A stretch of DNA of 64,000 nt from Colletotrichum lupini (Eukaryota; Ascomycota; Sordariomycetes; Glomerellales; Glomerellaceae), in the NCBI RefSeq assembly GCF_023278565.1, contig NC_064679.1, positions 3,286,001 through 3,350,000 of the forward strand, in the 5' to 3' direction. The notes beneath the pieces were generated by a model, which worked only from the letters and a program-made list of their open reading frames with translations, was not told the DNA's origin and did not search any database. Numbering within the stretch: the first letter of the stretch is position 1; each line of letters begins with the position of its first letter. Position numbers and translations under genes: made by a program. Positions 11,366 through 22,518 of the stretch are shown piece by piece.

Positions 11366-13797
11366 TTTCCCTCAGGCTTTTCGCTCGCTAGTGCAAGCTT
11401 GCAACGTCAGGTTCTATTCGGGTTGGGGGCGGTTCTCGAAGCATCACGCGAGTGCAGGGGGATCCCTCTGTGGGCAAGAAATTGCGACATTTCCGCCTTG
11501 CCTGCCAGTCTGCGCAGCCACCAGCCTGCGCAACAGCTCTCCGCCGCAGCTCTTAGAAGACAGCCCTGGCTGGTCTTCGCCTCGAATCTCATGTCGCTCT
11601 GTCTCTCGACGACGCGGGTGTTTCCCGTCATAAGCGCACTTAGAAGGCACCTGGAGCCAAACCCACGTCTCTCTGACCACGCCCACGCCACACGGGCCAG
11701 CTTGCTAGGCTCCACGTGGGCCATGGAGTCCGTGGTACGATGCTGGGGGGCAGTCCCGGCAGAAACAAGCATGTGCCGAGTCACCGTTACAACCTGCAGA
11801 TAGCTGCTGCGGGTGACGGCGAAAGGGGTGGATCACAACCACTGCTTGCTGAGAGCAAACCTGCCCTTAAAGCAGCGACAGACATGCAGCGTCGACCGTC
11901 ACACGGCGGATGGGGTTGGCCGTGCCAGGCTCTCGGCCTTAGGCCTGACAAGCGGTCTCTCGATCGAAGCACGACGACTGGACGGACGATTCTCTTGGAA
12001 CCCTTCCCATGCCTCTTTCCCCCCCTCCATTTCCTGCCGCCATCCTCTTGGACGAAGTCAAAAGTCACTTGGATGGAGAATGTGCGAAGCAAGATATTGG
12101 ACAAGTCGCAATGCTCTGTAATCGTACAGAACGCCTCGGACACGAGGCCAACTTGACCACATCCTTTCTTTGCAGCAGAAGGTCTGGTCCACAGTCGTAC
12201 GCGTCGGTTCATCATCTAACATGGTCAAGACAACTTACTTGAAGAGCCGAAAACTCTCCTTGGACAACACTACTAAGCGATATGAAATTGGCCGTTGCAC
12301 ACAGGGGAGAGTTCAGCCCGACTAAGAGGGCCCGCAAGACATCGAATAGACCCTGTTCACGGTGAAGGGCACGTAAAGTTCAACAATACTCAAATGTTCG
12401 CGGCTTGAACTGCAATAGCACCATGGTTAGACCATGATGCCCTGGTACGTGCTCATGGCTCGTTCGCCATGGCACATGAGCCGTGTCTTGCCATGAAGTC
12501 AAAAAGTTTTCCAAGGTAAGGATGTCGCTAGATTTTGAGTTGCGGTTGATGAATGCAGGAGATGAGGAGCACGCAGTCCATACTGCGTATACCCGTCACT
12601 GCCCGTACCACACCTGGCAACCCTAGCATCCTCCTGGCCGGTTGAATTGGTATCCAGAGGTTGCTATTTGGCATTTCCGGAACGTTAGTTGGTCGGACGT
12701 TTTCTACTGTACGGCAGACTTTGTATCGACATGAATAACCCCCCGATGAATCTCGGGCCATCTGCTGGCTCTGGTTCGGTCCAGTGGGGGAGTTCATCCT
12801 CCTGGCAAGCCAATTAGTTCTGGCCCCCGGCAAGTAGTAGGTATCCTGATCCCTGGATCCGGTACCGAATAAGACATCATCGTACAGGACGGCAAATTAG
12901 TCAAATAAGCCGCGTGAACAGATGGCAACGTACCCCGATGCCAAGTAGACGGCCGAGGAGTCTCATCAATAATAATCTGGCAATATGTCAGGGTCACCTC
13001 GGGCGCCGACACGTTTTCGTAACCCTCTGACAATTTAGACGTTCCGCCAGATTTGATTTTCGAAGAGGCTCACCGGCGAAGCCTTCACCCGTTGTTTCGA
13101 TCTGCTAGTTCCACGCGCGTCAGAAGCAGCACGGTTGGCCCAGCGGCTCCAGCCTTCGAAACGAAACCTCTGCAAAAGGACAACAGGATGGGACGGAAAA
13201 CAGCGGAATTACTGCCCCGTCACCAGGCTTCCTAGTCTTTTAGGTTTCTCGTCAATCTTGACTACCCGCCTGTCTCATTACAACAGAGACACGAGCGAGG
13301 CAGTGGGCTGGCTGCCTCTCGAGCCCCTCCTCGATCTCCACGGTCGACTCGACAGATCTCGATTGGACAGCGCGTACCCGCGAGCGAGTCGTCTGTGTCA
13401 CTGTCAGTGCTGTGCTGCTTGCCGATGTTGTTATTATACGCAGGCATGCAGTCTTATGGCCATACACTATTGCTGGTTTTGAGCATCTTTTATACTCAGC
13501 CCTAAACAAAATACATTTTGCTGTCGTTGATTGTGTGTCTAGGTCAGGCAAGGTACGGACGGCGTGAGGTTGCCAGGTCCTCTAGACACCCCGCCCCCAA
13601 ACGCCAGCATTCGTCTCGTCCACGATCAATAAGTTTGGTCTCTGTATCGGCAACGACGCACTGATGACAATATGGAGGGCACAGAGATCGATCCCCATCA
13701 AATGCCCAGACGCCAGAGATGTGGTCAGTGCTGAGGCTGAAAATAATGAGGAGAGAAGGAAGGGCAGGGTGTGTGCAGCTCTGCTTGTCCAAGCTCT

Positions 13798-13872
13798 GCC
13801 CCCCCCCCCCCTCCTCCTCCTCTCTCTGTCTCTGTCTTTGTCTCTCGATGTGTGTGTGTGTCTCTCTCTGTC
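13798..13872. repeat. C-run followed by CT/GT microsatellite
   Basis: A run of 13 C passes into CTC repeats, CTGT repeats and a short GT run. Simple-sequence polypyrimidine DNA; on the other strand it is G/A-rich. Confidence 0.85.
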
Positions 13873-14065
13873 AAGGTATCCGTATCCGTAAGGCAGGAAT
13901 GAATGAGAACGGGAGCTTGGAAGGGGTGAGTGCGTTCCATTCTAGGGCAGGGTGCTCCGTACACATACAGACTGACAGAGTACGAAGTAATACGGGTAGG
14001 TACGAAGACGGGTAAGGTGGGCAGAATTTCCTCAATTTTAGCATGTGCTTGCAGCTCGCAGATAT

Positions 14066-14087
14066 CACACACACACACACACACACA
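14066..14087. repeat. (CA)n microsatellite
   Basis: Eleven consecutive CA dinucleotides. A likely length-polymorphic marker. Confidence 0.9.
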
Positions 14088-15156
14088 TACGACGCTGCGG
14101 GCCACATATGTTGCTTTCTTTTTTGTATTTTTCAATACTGACTCTATTGCAGCAGTTCTTATCCACTTACTTGACTCGCGGCAGGCAAATGGACAGACGG
14201 TGGATACTGTACACTGTATGGAGTACCAGAGGTTGGATAGTGCGTAGGTATGGATAGACCATACGGATTACCTAGATGCGCAGCTAGAGAGAGAGCTCTG
14301 AGCTTCCGCCCAGCGGCTATGGCCCACAGCGCGCCCAATTCAATCCGTGTGGCTGGTAAGACGGTTTGGATTTTGGGGGCCAAACGGGGGGGTCCAGGGG
14401 GAGGGGGGGTTTGAGGTAGGTTGCCGTCGTCTGCTCGCCCGGAAAGGGGACCGTCGGGTATCCTGGGCCCGGTTCGGGGGGGCCACGGGGGGTGGGCTAT
14501 TGATAATACCTTGCTGCCAAACATGTTTCTCGGACTTCAGTCTTAATCGGGTCCAACTCTGGGTTGGAGACTTGGAGTCAGTCTCGTCTTGGAGTCGTTC
14601 TTGGAGGCTTTCTTGGGGTCGCCTAGCGCAGGAGACTGAAAGTATGATCTCCTTGGCAGCTCAGCAGCATTTTCTTCGATCCAAGTACACTACTTAGTTA
14701 CCAGGTACGTCCGTATCTTCATTATCTGAGGTATCTCACTCCATGTAGCCCGAATCCCATTTTTCCTTTCGAAATTGATATTTCTTTTGTTGGTCAGGAA
14801 AGCCAAGTTTTTGTTCCTCCTAACTCTCGTTCTTTACGTGGTATTTGATGGATTATATATGAAGAAAACTCCCGTCTAACCCCTCCCCCAAACGCCCCGG
14901 AGCTCTGTCCCGGCCTTCGTCGAGCTCATGTTGAATGACGCCGGCCCGTACTGATATTATGCTTCGCTTGCTTCAATCCATTTCTGTTTCGCAGTTGAGG
15001 TGGACGTCCAGAAACCTTTCCTCGCCCAAAAAGAAAAAAAAAACCCCATCCCTGGCAAGCTTATTTTCTCCCTCTCTGTTTTGTCCCTCTGGGACTAGCT
15101 GCCTTCAGATCTCCATAGCCTGCCGAATCAAGTCCGATGGTACCAAAGCTTGCACT

Positions 15157-16468
15157 TCACTCCAGTTGCTCCCAGCGTCTCTCACGCAGGGGCTTCTCTT
15201 TGCCGGCCGCGGCTCTGGTACCCTCTTTCTCTTCCTTCCACGCCCAGTACTCGGCGAGGCGCGTTTCCGCATACGAGGCGTAATCAAAGTCGATCTCCGA
15301 GATGACGGCTTGGATCAAAGCCCAGATGCCCCAATAGAACCCCGGCACGCCGCGGAATAGGTCCACCTCGTGTGTGAGCTTTCGGACCTCCGCCTCGACA
15401 TCAACATTTGTGTTGTTCTCGGAGTATTTGTAGAACGAGCGAATGTACTCCTCAATGAACTCTCGACGCTGGGACTGGGTAGGCATGAAGTTGTAGTCGC
15501 AGTCGAATCCACCCCACTCGGCCAAGTGGTTGGCGATATCGAACGCGGCTGGTGACGGCGTGGCATACTCGTAGTCGATGAACGTCACTGTAGCCTCCTT
15601 CTTGGGGCCTTTGGCGGGTTGGGTACTCGGTAACACGATCACGTTGCCGCTCAGCAAATCGCAATGGGCAAAAACTAGCTGTTACGAGATAACCATTAGC
15701 AACTGTATAGGATCTTGGCAGCTCTACGTGACTTACGCCATCAACACCTAGACCGGGGCGTTGGCTGAACTCCTCCACAATGTATTCAAACTCCTTCTGC
15801 AGCTTGTCTTGTCTCTCCCTCTGGACCTGTGTATCGCTGGGCAGGGCCAAAATCCATTTTTGCATCACTGACCATAGGTTCGGCACAGGCTTCCCAGGTG
15901 CAGCGTTCTCGATGATGGCATTCAGGTCCTGATCGTGGCCCTTGGCGTTGCCATTGGTAGATGTCTGGTGTGTAATGCAGGGCACAGTCGCGTGCCACTG
16001 CGCTAACCTGCTGGCGACGGCTCGATAGATGTGTGGCTTCCTCAGGTCCTCCGGGGCTGTGACGCTGCCCTTGATAAATCGGTAGAGCATGCCATTCTGG
16101 AATCGGGCGAGCAATTCGGGGGCAAGGCCGTGCTTCATGAGAAGTTCATGGTTCTGAGCTTCGCGCTCGCGGTCGATGAGGACAGCGGTTCCATTTCCAT
16201 ACGCGCGCAACAAGATGGCCTCTCTGTCTATATCCTCCTTGGACCAGCCCTTTCGCTTGTTGATGGCTTTGAGTAGGGTATTGGTGATGCCGTCGGTGAA
16301 GCGAACGAATTCGATGTTGGAGTCGTCGGAGGCCCAGTCTGGTCGAACAGTCAGGATTAGACTAGTCGCAGATTGCTGAGAGTCTTCGCTGTCGTAGAAA
16401 AGGGGAAGTGTTCGGACATGGGGCAGCGCCGACCCGTTAGGGTGGCCGTTGCTTGCACCTTGGGTCAT
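15157..16468 (-). CDS. EKI1: Ethanolamine/choline kinase (Kennedy pathway), two exons
   Basis: Exons 16468-15737 and 15678-15157 with one 58-nt intron (GTAAGT..ACAG, phase 0); product 417 aa. The protein phosphorylates ethanolamine (and possibly choline) with ATP in the cytosol, feeding phosphatidylethanolamine synthesis. Seen in sequence: an N-lobe segment VRFTDGITNTLLKA (about 55-68) typical of the phosphate-binding region of ethanolamine kinases; the catalytic motif FAHCDLLSGNVI around residues 247-258 with Asp251 and Asn256; and the metal-binding motif FIDYEYATPS with Asp279, followed by AFDIANHLAEW. The motif usually reads HNDL; here Cys replaces Asn, which I recall in other filamentous-fungal homologues but could not check. 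The intron falls just before the catalytic motif, so an unspliced product would be inactive. The FTDGITN-type N-lobe favours ethanolamine kinase over choline kinase. Confidence 0.9.
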
Positions 16469-19308
16469 GATTTGACCGAAGGGATGACCGAACTACGTGG
16501 GCGAAGGAAGGGATGGGTATGTCGAAAGGGCAGGGACAATACCGAAGAGGTCAATTGCTGGATGAGGAGGCCCCTGTGGAATTCGGCGGTTTGTTCAGTC
16601 GCTGGTGTTGTGCGACCTTGGCACTCTGGATGATGGCAGAAAGGGGCTCACGGCTGTCTGCGAGACGTCAAGGGGTAGTGAGGATAGCGAGGCTGTTCAG
16701 GAGAGGAGAGGAGAGGTGCAGAAGGCTATGGCCAAAGCGAGATACGGATAGTAGTAGGTCGATATGTTGGTGGTTCAGGTGTGTAGGAAGAAGAAGCAGG
16801 AGTGGGAAGAGAGGAAGGTGGGTATTGTCGGATTGATATTGGGAAAAGATGAGGACGAGGGGGTATTGGGTTTGGGATTGGCGCCGTCGAGATAATGGTG
16901 GCCGAGCACGAGACCTTTTTCCTTCCTCGTGCGGATCCCCAAGGTGTGAAAGAAAAAGGCAGTATCTTTTAGGGAGCACCCAAGTGGTAGGTGGCAGTGG
17001 CTCTCGGAATGATGTGGTGCGTTTGGTAGTCTAAAGTGAGATTCGCGTTGGGGAAATTACGGTATGTGCGAGTGGCTAATCTTCTTTTGTCGTCGGTCAA
17101 CGAATCGAGGAAGAAAATCAGAAGGAAGAAGGGAGGACTGTGGACACTGGACAGAGACACAGAGAGACACAGAGACGGAGCGAGAGCATGTGAAGAAGGT
17201 GCAGAACAGAGCAACTTCCCACTTTCCACTTTCCACCTTCAGGGACCTTATGGATACCGCACTCACAGAACAAGCCAATTACCTCGTGCCTTGCTCGACT
17301 TACGACCGCCACATGAGTGGGCCTGCCTCTACTGTGTACCTTCCCTTTCTTCCAGACCCCCGATTTCACCATTAGTTTCCCGGGTGTATGCGCGTACTCC
17401 GGACGGGCACAGGAAAAGAGCTTTTGATGGAGCAGATTTTCAATCTTCATGTTCAGGGTCTCTCTGAGCGGGGGCAGTGCCGCAGTGGGAACCCGTTGTG
17501 ATTGGGGGACCGGGGCGCTCCCGCGGGCGCTTTTTTCCCAACAACGCCTCCGCTAGCAAGTACAGACCTCAAGCAAAAGCTCAACCTGGAGTGACTTTGC
17601 CCTTGTTTGTTGGCCTTGTCTCTGTTTCTGCACAGGACGCAGGACGCGTGTCACGAGCGTCACGGCATAGGCACCGAGGAGAAGGAACCAAGGTACGCTG
17701 CTGTCCATCTCAGTTGCTCAGACCTTACGTATCTAGTCTACCTTAGGTAACTATGTAAGGTATTCGTGATTAGATTAGATACCTAGGTAGGCACGAGGAA
17801 ATGGATGGGGGTCCGAAACAACCACAACGACTGAGAGGCGCACTTACCGTCATTGTTGCCTCTCTTTCCCCAAGTCCTGTTCCCCTCCCCCTCCACACCT
17901 CGGGCTATTGGATGGTCTACACTAAACCCGTACCATAATGTACCTACCTTACCACAAGCATTGGGTTCTTTCAAGAGTCCATAGCAGTGGCATCCAAGGG
18001 TCTTGCAGCTGCTCGGCAATGCAGTGCGACAGCCACAACGGCCTGACGAGCCTGGATTGGATCGCAGGACCCAGCCGCTGGACCGTCTCAAGAGCTTCCC
18101 CTCATTCAGTCCATCCAATACTTGTTTCCGATTCCCAGGAGCCACGCCGGAATTCCGTCATCGTTGGAGCTGAGCCTAATGTATCCGTACCTTCGAGCAC
18201 CACCTTCTCTGGGGCTTCTACAGCGTGCCTACTGTACTCGTCTCTTTCCCCAGTCATGATCAGCGCGGAAACCCGTATCGACTCACCATCTCTACAATGC
18301 AACTTCGAATGTCGTACCTTTACTAGGTATGTACTGGTTAGTAAACCGGGTTCGGGAACCAATTTCGCTATGCAACGAGCGTTCGTTTCGCACCTGACCG
18401 TCGCAGAGGTGCATTCCCTTGATGCACCGTTATCTTCACTCAAGCCACAGGCTGAGGGCTGCCTGCCTTAGGCTGTCTTAGAAGAGGGCTCACCGACTCT
18501 GTGTCTCTCGTCTCCTGCAGTCTAATCAAGTCCAACCCGGCCTGAGCATCTTGATCGCGAACTGCAGTCGGGTGTCGTGTCTCATCTTTTGCTTCGAACC
18601 GGCTACCTAATACCTATGCATCCTCCATTCCCTAAATGAGCCACACCTCTGGCTTAAAACTTATAACTCCAACCAAGGACATGCGATAGCGAAAGGTTCA
18701 AGCTCGCATTTTCGCATTAGGCATCTTAGGAGAAGCCCTCTGAACCGTTGATGGACTGAGGTCTGACGGGGCTTGCCGGTTGCCCGCTCCTCACTCCTGC
18801 CTTCAGCCGAAACCTTGAGAGCCTCAACCCCACCTTGAAGTGCCGTCGAGGAAGGAAACGGGGCCAGACCGGCGGTGCTCGGACCACCTTGCACCTTCCG
18901 GTGGCTGCTGAGCCGTTTGTACAGATACGTACCGCGGACATTGACCTCTATTGGCTGTGCTCATCGACTTCCGACGATCCAGCCACCATCCTCATCCAAC
19001 TTCGGGCTTACTACAGCAGATCGGATCGAACCTGCGACCTATCTCATCCCATCTACGGTCCAGCCACGACAAACAGCCGCATGTACCACTCTCGCCCTGC
19101 TGGTCTGAGTCTCATGGAATGCGGACTGCCAGTCCCTCTGGCGCATCAACCCAAGCCCAGGTTTTGTCGACTATCATTGCAACATAGCCGCCACAGTAAG
19201 GACTTGTGAGTGATGATCGCCGGGCACGGCACCGTTGACATCTTGGAGCCTTTGACCGCCCTGTCATAAGCTTTCATAAACGCTATTGGATCTCTTATCG
19301 CTTCCGAA
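16469..19308. other. Divergent intergenic region, EKI1/NPR3
   Basis: 2.8 kb between two diverging start codons, so it holds both promoters and leaders. No convincing gene. It includes a purine-rich stretch just upstream of the kinase (about 16690-16850), TACCTTAGGTA-type palindromic words at 17738-17770 and one TATCCGTAC at 18182-18190. Confidence 0.55.
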
Positions 19309-21603
19309 ATGGCGCCGCCCGTGCTCCCGAATCCGTCCAACTTCTTGGCCGTAGCGCTGGTCATCAACAGGTCTCGTGATGGTCCCAACTTCGTCTTCCA
19401 TTATCCACCCACTGTCTTGCCGCCCAACGCGCACTCCAAAAGTCATGAGCCAGCCGACGGCTCGGCCGAGTATGATGATATCTTACTGGAGCGTCTTAAT
19501 GCGCCCGGCTCAGCATCCCTCGACTCCGATGCTAACGCCGACGACCTTCAGCAATGGACTGCCGGAGATGATCACTTAATCACCGAAGATGGTACGCAAA
19601 TCGTCCCATGGGAGCATGTGGCTGGGTTTCCTACCAAAGATCTCGCCAGCATTCTGACCCCAGGGAGAGCGTATCACAAGAAGCTCTTCCAACTCTCTCT
19701 GGACCCCTTATTCTGTGTTTCTTATCCCATCCACGTCCCCGAGAGTGGGACCTGGAAGAAGAAGAAGAAGAACAAGAAGGCCAAGTCAGAGAGATCCAAG
19801 TCTGTGCGTACGGAGGAATCGGCGGTATTTGTCGACTTCGACCCAAATGAGGATAATGAAGATGCCTCCAAGGGCGCCGAGGCGTCGCAAAATGATTTCA
19901 AGGAGGAAGAACAACCCCAGCAAGACGAGCCTGACGACAAGCGGGCATCCATGACTATGTTCAATCTGGTGTTCTTTCTGAACCCGAAGAAACATGAGGC
20001 CAAAGAACTCATCGAGACACTCTATCTCAACATCATTAAGAAGATCAACAAGGCATTTAAGTACTGCCAGCAGCGAAGTGAATTCGTGTGGAAAGAGTCG
20101 AAACGTATCTCAGCCCTGAAGGACAAGGGACGAGAAGATAGTAAGCCTGGTTACGTGGCACCATCGGATGAAAGGTGCTGACATTAATACAGGGCGTAAA
20201 ATGAGTCTGCTATGGGACGAGATTCTACAGACATCATCTCTCGCGGCTGCCGTCCAAGACATTTACGAGGCCGTTTCCCAGAACAAGATTGCGGCCCTTC
20301 AGCTCGATACAGCACTGGGCCCAGTCACGCCCTCTGTGCAGATTCCCGTGCCGTTTTACGTTACGGACTTGCACAACTATGGACAGACAGAACAGAGAGG
20401 CCTCTGGCTGACGACTGCCAATTCATTCATCGGCGAAGATACCCTAGACGAGCCAGGTTTCTTGGACCGCAACTTTGCCCTCTTGCTGATGGGCGACGAG
20501 AAGAAGATCATTGCCGAATTACAGGCAGATTTGGATCCGAGTACTGTAGCCATGGTCGAGTTCGCCCGACTGTCGAAGCCAACGCAATCGTAAGTAGTGA
20601 AAGCCCACTAAGACCCACCATGTACTCGTGCTAATGCTCGTTCAGTTTCTATCAAGTAGGCCAGAGCAACGTCTTGACTTTGAGCCAGGTGCGCAAGTAC
20701 GCGCAACACTTCATATTCTGGCGGCGTGCTATCGCGATTCCACCCCTCCATGCCCGTGACACATACATCATGTCGCCGAATTGCGACACCCGTAACCTCT
20801 CTAGGGCAAGCCTCGAGTGGCAAAAGACGTTCCCCCTCGCACCGCCGCTCACCAACTTCCTTGCCGAGCTTTCTTACGCGCCGAGGTCATACAAACACTA
20901 CTGCCCGAGTAAAGCTCATCGGCCCACGTACCTCGCTATGCTCGCGTGGCTCATGCGTGGTGCATGGGTGACTCAACTGTGCACATTCGCCTACGTTGTT
21001 GTCTGGCCCGAGATAATCTACGAAGTCGAGCACAAGCTAGAAAGCGATGAATTGCGCAAGGCCGAGAATGCTTCCTCCCTCAGTACCAGCAATCCACTGA
21101 GTGGCTCAGCAATCGACGCGGCAGACGGGAAGTCTGAGGTAGGGAGCAGCAGTGGTGGCAGTGGAAGTGGCGGTTTCGGCAGCGGTATCGCGACCTACGT
21201 CCCGTCGCACATTGAGCAAACGGCAGAAAAGGCACGGCTAGAACGTATCGCAGAGAAGACGCAGCGCGAGGCGGCCGAAAAGGCCACGGCGCACGCGCGC
21301 AAGCTACCACCCACGGCGACGGATCACCCCTCAACCAACGAGGCGCCGCATCTGGCGCGAATGCCCCCCTACATCATCGTAGATGCCAAGAAGGCGACGG
21401 GCAAGGAGTCCCTCTACCTCGCGGCCATCGGCAAGCGATTCAAGGATCCCAAGGTCGCCAAGGCGTGGCAGGCCATGTGGAAGTATTTCAACGGGCAAAC
21501 AGCACTGGAGAGGATCGCGTTGCAGGAAGACATGAAGCGTAAGGAGGCATGGAACCTGCTGACGGCGATGAGCGAGCATTTGCTCTGTGTGAGGCACTGG
21601 TAG
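19309..21603 (+). CDS. NPR3: Npr3-like GATOR1/SEACIT subunit, three exons
   Basis: Exons 19309-20140, 20193-20589 and 20646-21603 (introns of 52 and 56 nt, GTAAGC..ACAG and GTAAGT..TCAG); total 2187 nt, 728 aa. Npr3 with Npr2 and Iml1 forms the complex that inhibits TORC1 when amino acids are scarce, at the vacuole surface. The N-terminus FLAVALVINRSRDGPNFVF is the family's longin-like opening; a Lys-rich disordered insert (about 145-165) and an acidic stretch precede a second conserved block (FNLVFFLNPKKHE). Exon 3 carries the C-terminal winged-helix part with SYAPRSYKHYCP and WLMRGAWVTQLCTFAYVVVW. A Ser/Gly linker lies near residues 575-590. The start has a purine at -3 and the frame is closed upstream. 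Length is in the range of filamentous-fungal homologues. Convergent with the bHLH gene. Confidence 0.92.
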
Positions 21604-22518
21604 GCGTGTGGTCACTCGCACGTCATCGCATGTAATGAACAGGTTTCAAGGGACAATTCACGACATGCAGACTGATAGTAGTCTCGGGCATGGGGAGAGC
21701 ATGGGAAGAGAGATGAATCGCGGCACTGTGCTAGTGTGATCACGTAGAAGAACGTACGGCAGGCCAGCCGTTTGTACGTCATGGAAAGGAAGGGAGGGTA
21801 TCATTGTATGTATGCGGGAAAAAGAGGCAGCAAGCAGGTGGAAGCTACTTTCCCCTGACATGCCAAACGCCAAATGGACACGCGAAATCTGGAAGATAAA
21901 TACGCCAAGGTACAACCAACCAACAAAACCAAGGGATCCCAAGCAGATGTGTTGAACCTGAGACTGCGTGTAAGCATTGAGAGAAGAGATTTGTAGAAAT
22001 AATTCCAGGAGAGGGAGTAAGAACAATTGTGGGGGAAAAGGATTGCCTGAAAGATATTGAACCCGCGAACCATCCCCCATGCCCACCCGCCCTGCGAATT
22101 AGAGATGACCTAAAAAGAAAAGAAAAGACCTTGTGCAATGCCCATCCGGACCCAGAGGTATCACGTCTCCCGATAGATGATGATGCTTGAAAAACCCAGA
22201 AAACAGAAACGAAATATGAAAACCTTAAAAACCTGAAAAAAGCAAACCCCGAGCCGGCTCGACCAAAACACATCTCATTCCTCCACGTTGTGCTTCACTG
22301 GCTGTTGGTAAGCCTTTGGCCGCCCATGTAACTGAAAAGAGACCTCTCAACGCCGTCGCCCACCGAAATCCTTGACCGCCCCAACGCGCTTGGATGCAAC
22401 AAAGATACCATGGCTGCGCGAATGCATAAAAAGAGCGGGAACTTGAAAGGAGAAGATGACCATGGTAGGATCAGAATGAAGACGAAGGGGAAATCGTCAT
22501 GGGTTCTAACAATCCGTC
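21604..22518. other. Convergent 3' intergenic region, NPR3/bHLH
   Basis: 915 bp holding the two 3' UTRs. An A-rich patch at about 22110-22250 is the most likely place for poly(A) signals. No gene seen. Confidence 0.55.

Larger units (their letters stand above)
6789..15156. other. 8.4-kb gene-poor region
   Basis: Between the divergent start of the zinc-finger gene and the 3' end of the ethanolamine kinase gene. Open frames here (the longest about 230 codons at 11102-11803) have no recognisable motif and look like chance ORFs in GC-balanced DNA. Contents: purine-rich tract 7645-7697, A-run near 8066-8076, clusters of AAGGTA/TACCT words at 8518-8580 and 8815-8840, CGTACTCCGTACTCCGTACC at 9201-9220, a CCTGG repeat at 11345-11365, a C-run and CT/GT microsatellite at 13798-13872, and a (CA)n run at 14066-14087. 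Non-coding RNA or long leaders cannot be excluded. Confidence 0.6.

Noticed and set aside
11102..11803. 233-codon open frame
   Set aside because: No motif, rich in Ser/Arg/Leu as expected by chance, and similar frames exist on the other strand.
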